This document shows positions 1-6,672 of a stretch of 8,400 nucleotides of DNA, piece by piece. The first letter of the stretch is position 1. Each line of letters opens with the position of its first letter. This DNA comes from Kiritimatiellia bacterium (lineage in GTDB: Bacteria; Verrucomicrobiota; Kiritimatiellia; RFP12; DVOR01). Under the pieces are notes generated by a model that was not told where the DNA came from, did not search any database, and saw only the letters and a program-made list of their open reading frames with translations. Location of the stretch: the NCBI GenBank assembly GCA_017457555.1, contig JAFTHG010000199.1, positions 1-8,400 of the forward strand, written 5' to 3'. The translations under genes were made by a program, and so were the position numbers.

Positions 1-1
1 C

Positions 2-1408
2 TACGGTACGGCGAAGGATGTCATTTTGCGTATCATTGGTGACATTGGTGTCGATGGTGCCACCTATTGTGCCATGGAATTCCGAGGCGAAGCAATTGAT
101 GCCATGAGCATTGAGGAGCGCATGACGATTTGCAATATGGCCATCGAAGCCGGCGCAAAGAGTGGCATTATGCCACCCGATGAAAAAGCCCTTGCCTACG
201 TGCGTCAGCACTCCGGCGAACAGGATATTGAAGTCATCGAAGGCGATCCGGATGCGCCCGTTCTGGCCACCTACACTTATGACGTTTCGACCTTTGTCCC
301 TTGTGTGGCCAAGCCGCACTTGCCCGGCAACTATGCCGCAGCAGCAGATTGCCGCGACATTGCCGTGGATCAGGTCTACATCGGCTCCTGCACTGGTGGC
401 AAAACCGAAGACTTCCTGTGGGCCGCCAAAGTACTCAAGGGCAGAAAAGTCAAGATCCGCACCTGTCTCGTCCCGGCGACCTGCGAGGTGATGCGTGCCC
501 TGACCACACTGACGATTGATGGTGAAACTTTGGAGCAAATCTTTGTCAATGCCGGGTGCGAACCTATCCAGCGTCCCAGCTGCGGTGCCTGTCTGGGCGG
601 TCCGATTGACACGTATGCGCGAACCAAAGGCAATGAAGTCGTCGTGTCGACAACCAACCGCAACTTTATCGGTCGTATGGGCTCCAAGGATTCCCAAATC
701 TATCTGGCATCTCCTGCCACTGCGGCAGCAACAGCAATTGCCGGTCACATTGAAAGTCCATGGACCATTCTTGGTTTGCCGGGAGATCCTGCATTGGGAC
801 GCGTCCCACCGGTGAAGGAGGATGGCAATCCTGACAAACAAATTGCGGCACACTCGGAGGACCCGGTTTCCACCTTTGCCGTGACAGGTAAAGTCTATGT
901 TCTGGGCGACAATATTGACACGGATTTGATTATCCCGACGATGTACTTGAACCTCGTGCCGACCATTCCGGAAGAGTATCGTAAGTTGGGTTCGCATGCT
1001 TTGGCCGGCTTGCCAGACAGCTATCCCATCTTCTCCTCAAATCCCGATGGTACCACGCCCTATGCCATTATCATTGCGGGCAAGAACTTCGGATGCGGTT
1101 CGTCACGCGAACATGCGCCTATTGCAATCGGTGCCGCCGGCTGCAAAGCCGTCGTCGCAGAGAGTTATGCGCGTATCTACTTCCGCAATGCCGTGGCAAC
1201 GGGTGAAGTCTTCCCGCTCGAAACGCCGATTTCGTTGCAGGATGCCTTCAAAACCGGTGATGAAGCCACCCTTGATCTGGCAAAGGGCACCTTGACACGC
1301 CTTTCAGATGGCGCAGTGTTTACCTTGTCTGCGGCGGATGCCGTAGCGCCGGTAATTGCCGCCGGTGGCATCTTTGAGTACGCCCGCCAAAACAAGATGG
1401 TGAAGTAA
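2..1408 (+). CDS. leuCD: Fused 3-isopropylmalate dehydratase, LeuC-LeuD type (5' truncated)
   Basis: The C-terminal ~468 residues of an aconitase-superfamily hydro-lyase, open to the left edge, so the start lies outside the window. By family it should interconvert 2- and 3-isopropylmalate in leucine synthesis in the cytosol. The [4Fe-4S] ligands are visible: Cys in GSCTGGKTEDF (Cys codon 389-391) and the two Cys of PSCGACLGG (581-583, 590-592). After a short linker (about 820-885) the swivelling LeuD domain follows in the same frame, with DNIDTDLIIP (908-937) and GCGSSREHAP (1091-1120). LeuC and LeuD are usually separate proteins, so this is a genuine fusion; about 180 residues are probably missing. 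The EFRGEAI and CNMAIEAGAKSG segments favour LeuC/HacA over true aconitase. The substrate loop reads YLNL (944-955), where homoaconitases typically have YLRT, so an isopropylmalate substrate is likelier, though homoaconitate or a relative cannot be excluded. Confidence 0.9.
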   Translation, partial: YGTAKDVILRIIGDIGVDGATYCAMEFRGEAIDAMSIEERMTICNMAIEAGAKSGIMPPDEKALAYVRQHSGEQDIEVIEGDPDAPVLATYTYDVSTFVPCVAKPHLPGNYAAAADCRDIAVDQVYIGSCTGGKTEDFLWAAKVLKGRKVKIRTCLVPATCEVMRALTTLTIDGETLEQIFVNAGCEPIQRPSCGACLGGPIDTYARTKGNEVVVSTTNRNFIGRMGSKDSQIYLASPATAAATAIAGHIESPWTILGLPGDPALGRVPPVKEDGNPDKQIAAHSEDPVSTFAVTGKVYVLGDNIDTDLIIPTMYLNLVPTIPEEYRKLGSHALAGLPDSYPIFSSNPDGTTPYAIIIAGKNFGCGSSREHAPIAIGAAGCKAVVAESYARIYFRNAVATGEVFPLETPISLQDAFKTGDEATLDLAKGTLTRLSDGAVFTLSAADAVAPVIAAGGIFEYARQNKMVK

Positions 1409-1434
1409 GCGCACTTCTTCCGTCAACCGGATTG

Positions 1435-1472
1435 TGCTGTGCGGCAATTAACGCTTCATCTGCCGCACAGCA
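1435..1472 (+). other. Strong stem-loop between leuCD and dsbD
   Basis: A perfect 12-bp inverted repeat, TGCTGTGCGGCA (1435-1446) and TGCCGCACAGCA (1461-1472), encloses a 14-base loop. It occupies much of the 102-base gap between leuCD and dsbD and ends 38 bases before the dsbD ATG. No T-run follows on either strand, so it is not a classical intrinsic terminator. It could be a U-poor terminator, an RNA processing or stability element, or a regulatory hairpin in the dsbD leader. I see no convincing promoter in the rest of the gap. Confidence 0.6.
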
Positions 1473-1510
1473 GCTTCTCCCAACCTCTGATCTCCAACAG
1501 AAAGCTTTTT

Positions 1511-3100
1511 ATGAAAACCTTCTTTCAGGCTTGTTGTCTTGCCCTTCTGCTGACGCTTCAGGTTTCCACTGCATTCGGAGCTGTCGATCCCTTCTTCCCT
1601 CAGGCAACCTGCAAGGATGGCATCGTTTCGGTTACCTTTATGATGGCCACACCCGACCAACACATCTATGATGACATGCTCACCTGTTCGCTGGGCCAAC
1701 CCATTGCGAAACCGGAAGCCCATCGCGATGGTGATGACCGTATCATCTATGGTGGTCTTGCGGAGTTCAAGTGGGCCCTTGGCGATGCCTTAACCTTTAC
1801 GTTGGATTATCAGGGGTGTGATGCCAGTCAGTGCTATATGCCGCAGTCACGCACCTTTGTGATTCAGGACGGACGTGTCACGTGCCCCGACTTTGAGCCG
1901 GCCACGACCTTGCCAGCAGAAGTCCCCTCTATCGCCTTACCGGAGATTCCGGTTGACATTCCCAATTTCACGCCAGTTGAACCACTGCCTGATGTTTCGG
2001 AAGTTACCCCGGACACCCCGAACGAACCCACCATGCGGTCGTGCTCAGGATTCATCCCTGCCGCCGAATTTGTCACCTTCTTACGGGGTGATACCGCCGA
2101 AATGGTAACCACCGAGGCACCCTCTTTCTTTGACAACCCCCAAGCATGGGTGGCAGTGCATGGTTTCTGGCTTCTGATAGGCGTGGTGTTCCTCTTCGGC
2201 ATTGCGCTGAATCTCACCCCCTGCGTTTTGCCGATGATGCCCATTAATCTGGCCATTATTGGTGCAGGTGCAGCCGGCAGCAGCCGTTGGAAAGGTGCAT
2301 TACGTGGTGGATCCTATGGTTGGGGTATTGCCTTAGCCTATGGCGTGCTGGCACTCATCCCCGTTTTAACCGGGACAGCATTCGGAACGCTTCAGGCTAC
2401 ATGGTGGTTTAATGGCGCAATTGCACTTGTTTTCGTCTTCCTGGCCTTGGCACTCTTTGATGTCTTTATGATTGACTTCACCCGGTTTGCCGGAACCTCC
2501 AGTGGCAAGCAAGGCACAATCGCAGCGTTTGTGGCAGGTGCAGTCAGCGCTATTTTGGCCGGTGCCTGCGTTGCGCCCATTCTTATTGCCGTACTCTTGC
2601 TCACCACTGACTACGTTGCAGCAGGAGCCTACTGGGCACTTTGCTTGCCCTTTGTCTTGGGTCTGGGCATGGCGGCACCGTGGCCCATTGCTGGCGCAGG
2701 TCTTACCTTCCTGCCGAAACCCGGCGCATGGATGGTATGGGTGAAGAAGATTTTTGCAATCATCGTTCTGCTCTTTGCTGCCTACTATGGGTGGACCGCT
2801 GTCAAAACAGTGCTGCCACATGAAGGTTTAGATGGTGCAAACCTGCCGGAAATTGAAGCCGCCATTGAAAAGGCTCAGGCATCCGGAAAGCCCGTGTTGT
2901 TGGACTTCTGGGGCCCTGCCTGCAAGGCATGCGACCAGATGGAATCCTCAACCTTCACCGACCCCGTCGTTCTGGAAGAATTGGCTCGCTTTGACGTCTT
3001 AAAGATTCGAATGGATCTTGCGGACAAAGCAATTCGCCCGACACAGGAACGGTTTGGCATTCAAGGATTGCCCACCTTTGTGGTGATTGACGGTCAGTAA
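1511..3100 (+). CDS. dsbD: Thiol:disulfide interchange protein DsbD
   Basis: A 529-residue inner-membrane protein that by family takes electrons from cytosolic thioredoxin and passes them to periplasmic thiol-reducing partners. The ATG at 1511 is chosen because it begins a clear signal peptide (MKTFFQACCLALLLTLQVST, cleavage probably after AFG). No strong ribosome binding site is seen. All three modules keep their cysteine pairs. The alpha domain has GCDASQC (Cys103, Cys108). The membrane core has LNLTPCVLP (Cys238) and GACVAPIL (Cys353), among about eight hydrophobic spans. The thioredoxin-like gamma domain has ACKAC (Cys471, Cys474). A Pro-rich acidic linker at about residues 135-175, with an extra Cys178, joins alpha to the membrane core. 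The gamma domain stops at VVIDGQ, roughly 25 residues short of relatives, missing the last strand and helix. A matching continuation lies in the +1 frame (separate entry), so a frameshift is possible. xerC follows almost at once. Confidence 0.93.
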   Translation: MKTFFQACCLALLLTLQVSTAFGAVDPFFPQATCKDGIVSVTFMMATPDQHIYDDMLTCSLGQPIAKPEAHRDGDDRIIYGGLAEFKWALGDALTFTLDYQGCDASQCYMPQSRTFVIQDGRVTCPDFEPATTLPAEVPSIALPEIPVDIPNFTPVEPLPDVSEVTPDTPNEPTMRSCSGFIPAAEFVTFLRGDTAEMVTTEAPSFFDNPQAWVAVHGFWLLIGVVFLFGIALNLTPCVLPMMPINLAIIGAGAAGSSRWKGALRGGSYGWGIALAYGVLALIPVLTGTAFGTLQATWWFNGAIALVFVFLALALFDVFMIDFTRFAGTSSGKQGTIAAFVAGAVSAILAGACVAPILIAVLLLTTDYVAAGAYWALCLPFVLGLGMAAPWPIAGAGLTFLPKPGAWMVWVKKIFAIIVLLFAAYYGWTAVKTVLPHEGLDGANLPEIEAAIEKAQASGKPVLLDFWGPACKACDQMESSTFTDPVVLEELARFDVLKIRMDLADKAIRPTQERFGIQGLPTFVVIDGQ

Positions 3101-3170
3101 GGTTGCTTGCGGTGAATCGCAATCAGCACTCATTAACGACCTTTTCTTCACGGCCGGACATTGCAGATGA
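3096..3170 (+). pseudogene. Possible out-of-frame C-terminus of DsbD
   Basis: Skipping one base before the dsbD stop codon opens the +1 frame, which reads SKVACGESQSALINDLFF and ends at TGA 3168-3170. The spacing of Gly, two hydrophobic residues and Leu/Phe resembles the closing strand and helix of thioredoxin folds (for E. coli DsbD, roughly RVTGFMDAETFSAHL). This is the piece the annotated protein lacks. It overlaps the start of the recombinase gene. It may be a sequencing or assembly indel, a recent frameshift, or chance similarity; no known frameshift-promoting motif is obvious. Inference from a short by-eye match only. Confidence 0.35.
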
Positions 3171-4110
3171 TCCGGCTGTGAAGCGTTTTATCGCTTGGTT
3201 ACGTGCGATTCGGCACAGCAGTCCGCTCACAATTCACAACTATGTCCGTGATATCGGACAATTTGTCACCTTTTATTGGAGTGAACACGCACTTCCCCTC
3301 CCGTGGGAGAAGCCTGTCCGGGCAGATGCCAAACGCTTCCTCTATGCGTATGCAAAGACAGGCGCTAAGCCGGCATCAACAGCGCGTAAATTAGCCTCTT
3401 TACGTTCTTTTTACCGCTTTTTAGTCATTGAGAACGTCGTGAAAAGTTCCCCCTTTGCGGCGTTGCGCCCCCCTATCCGCGAAAAGAAATTACCCACATT
3501 GCTCACAGAAGACGAAGTCGTGCGGTTGCTCAATGCTCCCGTAGAAGCCTTGAAGAGCGCATTGGAAACCGAAGGCGCCGCACTCAACCCCGTCAAACAC
3601 TTTCTTCTCCTGCGTGATATTGCGCTCTTTGAAACATTGTACAGCACTGGAGCCCGTGTAGCAGAAATTGCCGCATTGACCAATGGTTATCTGCAATTAA
3701 ACCAAGGCTCGTGTATTGTCCGCGGCAAGGGAAACAAGGAACGGCTCTGTATGTTGGGCGAACCCGCCGTTCAGGCGATTCAGGCGATGCAAGCCAAGGC
3801 GGTTGGATTATGGCCCGATGCCATGGCTCCCAATCGGCCAACGTTTCTCAATAATACCGGCGAAGGACTGACCACGCGCTCCATTGAACGCTTCATGAAG
3901 CACTGGTTGGCGTTTGCCGGGTTGCCAGTAACGCTCTCGCCACATAAATTGCGCCACTCTTTTGCGACACACTTGTTAACGCATGGAGCAGACTTGCGAG
4001 CCGTTCAAGAACTTTTGGGGCACACCTCCCCGGCAACAACGCAAATCTATACACATTTATCGTTGGAACATCTGACTGAAACCTATCACCAGAATCACCC
4101 GCGTGGTTAG
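3112..4110 (+). CDS. xerC: Xer-type tyrosine recombinase
   Basis: A site-specific recombinase that by family resolves chromosome dimers at dif with a Xer partner. The N-terminal SAM-like domain is visible (TIHNYVRDIGQFVTF). The catalytic set is complete, counting from the GTG: Arg182 in TGARVAEI, Lys206 in RGKGNKERL, His278 and Arg281 in PHKLRHSFATHLL, His304 in LLGHTS and nucleophile Tyr313 in QIYTHLS. It ends HPRG as Xer proteins do. VQELLGH and THLSLEHL look more like XerC than XerD, but other residues (HLLTHGADLR) look XerD-like, so the letter is tentative. The 332-residue length exceeds the usual ~300, partly from an insert of about 14 residues before LLLRDIALFE. GTG 3112 is preferred, with AAGG nine bases upstream; TTG 3103 is the alternative. 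The start lies 12 bases after the dsbD stop, suggesting cotranscription. Confidence 0.9.
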   Translation: MNRNQHSLTTFSSRPDIADDPAVKRFIAWLRAIRHSSPLTIHNYVRDIGQFVTFYWSEHALPLPWEKPVRADAKRFLYAYAKTGAKPASTARKLASLRSFYRFLVIENVVKSSPFAALRPPIREKKLPTLLTEDEVVRLLNAPVEALKSALETEGAALNPVKHFLLLRDIALFETLYSTGARVAEIAALTNGYLQLNQGSCIVRGKGNKERLCMLGEPAVQAIQAMQAKAVGLWPDAMAPNRPTFLNNTGEGLTTRSIERFMKHWLAFAGLPVTLSPHKLRHSFATHLLTHGADLRAVQELLGHTSPATTQIYTHLSLEHLTETYHQNHPRG

Positions 4111-4139
4111 TTCTCCGTCACCTTTAATAGACAAAAATA

Positions 4140-4173
4140 AAACGCCCCGATGCCAGCAGGCTCCGGGGCGTTT
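4140..4173. terminator. Bidirectional intrinsic terminator
   Basis: A perfect 10-bp stem, AAACGCCCCG (4140-4149) with CGGGGCGTTT (4164-4173), has a 14-base loop that holds a small GCC/GGC inner pairing. It lies 29 bases after the recombinase stop and 27 bases beyond the stop of the converging minus-strand gene. Read on the minus strand, the stem runs into TTTTATTTTTGTC, a good U-tract. Read on the plus strand, the tail is only TTTCTGCT. It most likely ends the minus-strand operon strongly and the plus-strand unit moderately. Confidence 0.88.
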
Positions 4174-4200
4174 CTGCTATAGCGTGATGACGCGCTGTGA

Positions 4201-4668
4201 TTACGAGAAATCCAAAGCGATTGTACCATTCACGATCGCAATATCCTTCAACGTGCCTTCCAGTGCAACACCGCGAAGTTTCGCCAATTCAGAAATGGCG
4301 ATGGTCAATGTATTGCCATTCACACTCAACCCGGGCTTGCCGGCAACGGCTGTGGCGATCTGTCCCATTGCTGCCGTAGCCCCTGCTTCACCACCCATCA
4401 TTGCCATTGACAACTTGGAAAGCGTCACATCCAGTGCGGTGCCACCCTGAGCCGGAGCAAGACGCAACTGCGCTTCAATCGGCAACGGCATAAAACCCAT
4501 TGACGCTTTACACTTGAAAATTAATAAGCCGTCTTTCAGCGTTACTTTCGGCTCTTTCACCTTCTTCAGCATTTCACCTTGCGTTTCAGCCATCTTGGCA
4601 AACGCTGCGGTCAAGCCGTTGTTAATATCACTTTCTGTTAACGTTAAAGCGAGTTTACTCAGTATCAT
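4201..4668 (-). CDS. Hypothetical protein, 155 residues, beta-rich
   Basis: I do not recognise this protein. The start is secure: GGAGG sits four bases before the ATG. It has no signal peptide, membrane span, Cys cluster or catalytic motif. A helical N-terminus (about residues 11-37, ending in a Lys-rich stretch) is followed by alternating strands, VTLKDGLLIFKCKAS (42-56) and LPIEAQLRLAPAQGGTALDV (62-81). A Gly/Ala/Met-rich middle (90-110) and a final strand series (LSVNGNTLTIAIS, IAIVNGTIALDFS) complete it. This rhythm of short strands with repeated Asp/Asn-Gly turns recalls lipid-binding TULIP-like or DUF2993-like folds, but that is only a resemblance in pattern. It is the last gene before the terminator, 36 bases after yggU, and has its own likely promoter, so it may be expressed separately from the operon. 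Confidence 0.82.
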   Translation of the reverse strand: MILSKLALTLTESDINNGLTAAFAKMAETQGEMLKKVKEPKVTLKDGLLIFKCKASMGFMPLPIEAQLRLAPAQGGTALDVTLSKLSMAMMGGEAGATAAMGQIATAVAGKPGLSVNGNTLTIAISELAKLRGVALEGTLKDIAIVNGTIALDFS

Positions 4669-4672
4669 AATA

Positions 4673-4677
4673 CCTCC
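4673..4677 (-). promoter_or_regulatory. Strong ribosome binding site
   Basis: GGAGG lies four bases before the ATG of the 155-residue gene. It fixes that start and supports the gene being real, since the protein itself has no recognised family. Confidence 0.8.
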
Positions 4678-4691
4678 AAAATTGAACGCGG

Positions 4692-4700
4692 ATTATATCA
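4692..4700 (-). promoter_or_regulatory. Extended -10 promoter for the 155-residue gene
   Basis: The minus strand reads TGATATAAT in the 36-base gap after yggU: a perfect -10 hexamer (4692-4697) with the upstream TG of extended -10 promoters. No TTGACA-like -35 box is seen at 16-18 bases, as is common for this class. Transcription would start near 4685, giving a leader of about 17 bases that contains the ribosome binding site. Inferred from sequence match only; an AT-rich spacer can give such a match by chance. Confidence 0.5.
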
Positions 4701-4704
4701 AAAA

Positions 4705-5001
4705 TTAAGAAGCGGTTCCTGATAGTAACAGACTTTTCGCCTGTTCAACCGAAACGCCAGCCACTGCAAAGCGTTTTAACCGAGCTGTCTGGCCGGAGAG
4801 CAATGACACCGCACTTCGGGAAACAGAGAGACTCTCTGCTAAAAAACGTCGGGCGGCTTCATTGGCTTTGCCATCAACAGGCGGTGCGGTAAGGGCAACG
4901 CGCAACCACTCGGTTTCTTCGCCAAGAACCGCATTCCGTGATGCTTTAGGCGTTACCTTGACCGTGATGGCACACCCATCTTTCCAAGCGTTACACCACA
5001 T
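4705..5001 (-). CDS. yggU: DUF167 / YggU family protein
   Basis: A 98-residue small soluble protein of the DUF167 (UPF0235, YggU) family, whose biochemical role is not settled. The signatures are clear: VKVTPKASRNAV (residues 14-25), APPVDGKANEA (39-49) and SGQTARLKRF (69-78), at the family's normal length. I chose the ATG at 5001, which overlaps the end of yggT by 11 bases (ATG...TAA, with GGTGGG upstream), over a TTG seven codons earlier that would extend further into yggT. The overlap implies translational coupling. yggT-yggU adjacency is common across bacteria and supports both calls. Confidence 0.92.
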   Translation of the reverse strand: MWCNAWKDGCAITVKVTPKASRNAVLGEETEWLRVALTAPPVDGKANEAARRFLAESLSVSRSAVSLLSGQTARLKRFAVAGVSVEQAKSLLLSGTAS

Positions 5002-5914
5002 AAGCACCCACCAAAGAGGCAATCATGGACATCACCCACACGAAGATTAACGGAAGGAAACCGCAGAGTAAGAAGAATACAAAAAGCGTCAACAAGGGCG
5101 TTAGGCACACCATTCCTATCCGGATTTCCGGTAACGGACCGCGTAGCAGACGAAAGACATCATCCAGAAAATAGGTCAATCCCTTTGAACGTGTCAGCAA
5201 TGAAAGCAACGCAAAGAAAATCAATGTTACCGTAAACCCATGCAATTCAGCAAAGATTTCCAAGATACTCAATCCCGAAAGGACAAGCCATTTAAAGGGA
5301 AATACTAAATTGGAAATTGAAAGTTTCGCCGCCTTTTCGGCCACAGCACCCTGAAAAATATTTAGCGTCTCTAACGGATAAAGGACTGTTGTTGCTGTTT
5401 GGAAAAGGACCAATACAAACACCACTGAACCGGCACACAAGGCCAACACCTGCGCCGTCACGGGCAACCGCAATATTGGATTTACTGAAAGCCGTAAGAG
5501 GTCGCCTGAATAACCAGGCAATTGTTTCGTACGATGCCAAACGCCCAAAAATAAAACCGCCGCAAGCAACGTTAAAAAGTGGCGTAACAATCCCATACAA
5601 GCGATAAACAACCACTGCAAAAATGTGGCATGCGGTAATTCAAAAACGGCAAAAGTGCCAATCGTAATGTTATGCAGTTGTAATCGGGACAACATTACCG
5701 CATCTGCACACAAGAACAACAAAATCAGAATACTGCACAATACTTTAGGCGGAAACGGGAGCGCCGGGTGTAACTTTCGCAACAATCGCGTCAGTAGATT
5801 ATCCAATGTCGCCGCATACGGATTCAACAGTACGTAACACGTTGGCAACGAGATACGCACCACTAAAACGACACACGCAAAGAGGAAAAATGCGTGAAAG
5901 AGATTAATCAACAT
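4991..5914 (-). CDS. yggT: YggT family integral membrane protein, tandem duplicated
   Basis: A 307-residue very hydrophobic protein with roughly seven to eight membrane spans. YggT proteins are usually about 90-190 residues and their function is poorly known. Here two YggT-like blocks appear. The first runs from the N-terminus through LLRKLHPALPFPPKVLCSIL. The second, near the C-terminus, has LDDVFRLLRGPLPEIRIGMV followed by CLTPLLTLFVFFLLCG, matching the family pattern of a Pro-containing amphipathic stretch before a span that starts with a Pro. Between them lies a ~100-residue membrane region with a basic loop (HRTKQLPGYSGDLLRL). ATG 5914 is chosen: it overlaps the coaX stop as TGATG, with GGTGGAG upstream; a TTG sits one codon earlier. 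It lies directly before yggU, as is usual for this pair. Identification rests on motif pattern and context, so the family call is good but not certain. Confidence 0.78.
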   Translation of the reverse strand: MLINLFHAFFLFACVVLVVRISLPTCYVLLNPYAATLDNLLTRLLRKLHPALPFPPKVLCSILILLFLCADAVMLSRLQLHNITIGTFAVFELPHATFLQWLFIACMGLLRHFLTLLAAVLFLGVWHRTKQLPGYSGDLLRLSVNPILRLPVTAQVLALCAGSVVFVLVLFQTATTVLYPLETLNIFQGAVAEKAAKLSISNLVFPFKWLVLSGLSILEIFAELHGFTVTLIFFALLSLLTRSKGLTYFLDDVFRLLRGPLPEIRIGMVCLTPLLTLFVFFLLCGFLPLIFVWVMSMIASLVGAYVV

Positions 5915-6672
5915 CAATCGGCTCCACCATTTTCAAAGATTTTCCCAAGGCCAAAAAGCGTTAGCGTTGGATCAATTGCAATATCTAAGTCTGAATCCTT
6001 CAAAATCCATGCCGCATATCCACCCGTTGCAACGACGTGCGCCTTCCCGTTAAAGGGCTTTTGAAGATGCGAGACTAATTCACGAACAATACCACGATAG
6101 CCAACCTGTGCACCCAAAGCAATCGCTTCTTCGGTGGACTTTCCCACGGCAGGAGCCTCTGCATCGCCCAATTCCACCTTCGGCAACAGGGCGGTCTTTT
6201 CATGCAGATACGTTGTCATCAACGGCAAACCCGGCGTAATGACACCGCCTACATACGCAGGACGTTCATCAATTACTTCAAAATTTAACGCTGTACCGAA
6301 GTCTACCACAATAAGAGGCACACCATAACGGGCCAAACCTCCTGCTGCATCTGCCAGACGATCTGCGCCAATCCGGTCGGGACGAGGATAGTCCAGCGTG
6401 AATCCCAGCGGGCTCGCAGCTGTGACAAATCGGGGAACGCATCCCAAGACATCACGAATCAAACGCTTCCACTTCGCATTCACCTCTGGCACTACGGACG
6501 CAATTGAAACGCCTTCCACCGCATCTGAGGCAATCAGGCGCACCATATCCGCACAAGCTTCCGGATTTTTCCGGATTCCACCATCAATATGTGTTACACG
6601 CGAAACCACGCCGTCTTCGTAAAGACCAAGCGTGGCGGAGGTGTTACCAATGTCAATACAGACTAAACGCAT
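5914..6672 (-). CDS. coaX: Type III pantothenate kinase
   Basis: A 252-residue cytosolic kinase that phosphorylates pantothenate, the first committed step of CoA synthesis. It belongs to the ASKHA fold and normally needs a monovalent cation. Visible motifs: DIGNTSATLGLYEDG (Asp7, phosphate loop), PDRIGADR (98-105, with Asp104), VVDFGTA (Asp124), GGVITPGLPL (142-151), EKTALLPKVEL (158-168) and GKSTEEAIALG (177-187). Length matches the family. The motif after DFGTA reads LNF where relatives usually have TTF, a small departure next to the active site. ATG 6672 is preferred because the protein then begins MRLVCIDIGNT as relatives do; GGAGTG precedes it and its A overlaps the nadC TGA. It is joined by TGATG overlaps to nadC before it and yggT after it, so translation is probably coupled. 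Confidence 0.95.
   Translation of the reverse strand: MRLVCIDIGNTSATLGLYEDGVVSRVTHIDGGIRKNPEACADMVRLIASDAVEGVSIASVVPEVNAKWKRLIRDVLGCVPRFVTAASPLGFTLDYPRPDRIGADRLADAAGGLARYGVPLIVVDFGTALNFEVIDERPAYVGGVITPGLPLMTTYLHEKTALLPKVELGDAEAPAVGKSTEEAIALGAQVGYRGIVRELVSHLQKPFNGKAHVVATGGYAAWILKDSDLDIAIDPTLTLFGLGKIFENGGAD

Noticed and set aside
2..1408. Aquifex-type single-chain aconitase
   Set aside because: The EFRGEAI and CNMAIEAGAKSG segments match LeuC/HacA rather than that aconitase type; kept only as a lesser alternative.
1439..1510. A 24-residue N-terminal extension of dsbD from an alternative start codon
   Set aside because: It would run through the stem-loop and place the signal peptide internally; the ATG at 1511 starts a normal signal peptide.
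2366..2821. A 151-codon minus-strand open frame opposite dsbD
   Set aside because: It is antisense to the conserved membrane core of DsbD, and its translation is Cys/Gly/Lys-rich and unlike a folded protein.
3112..4110. Integrase of a mobile element or integron
   Set aside because: The protein has a Xer-like end and full-length pattern, sits among housekeeping genes, and no att repeats, cargo genes or tRNA are seen nearby.
4103..4450. A 115-codon plus-strand open frame overlapping the recombinase end and terminator
   Set aside because: It crosses the terminator and is antisense to the 155-residue gene, which has a strong ribosome binding site.
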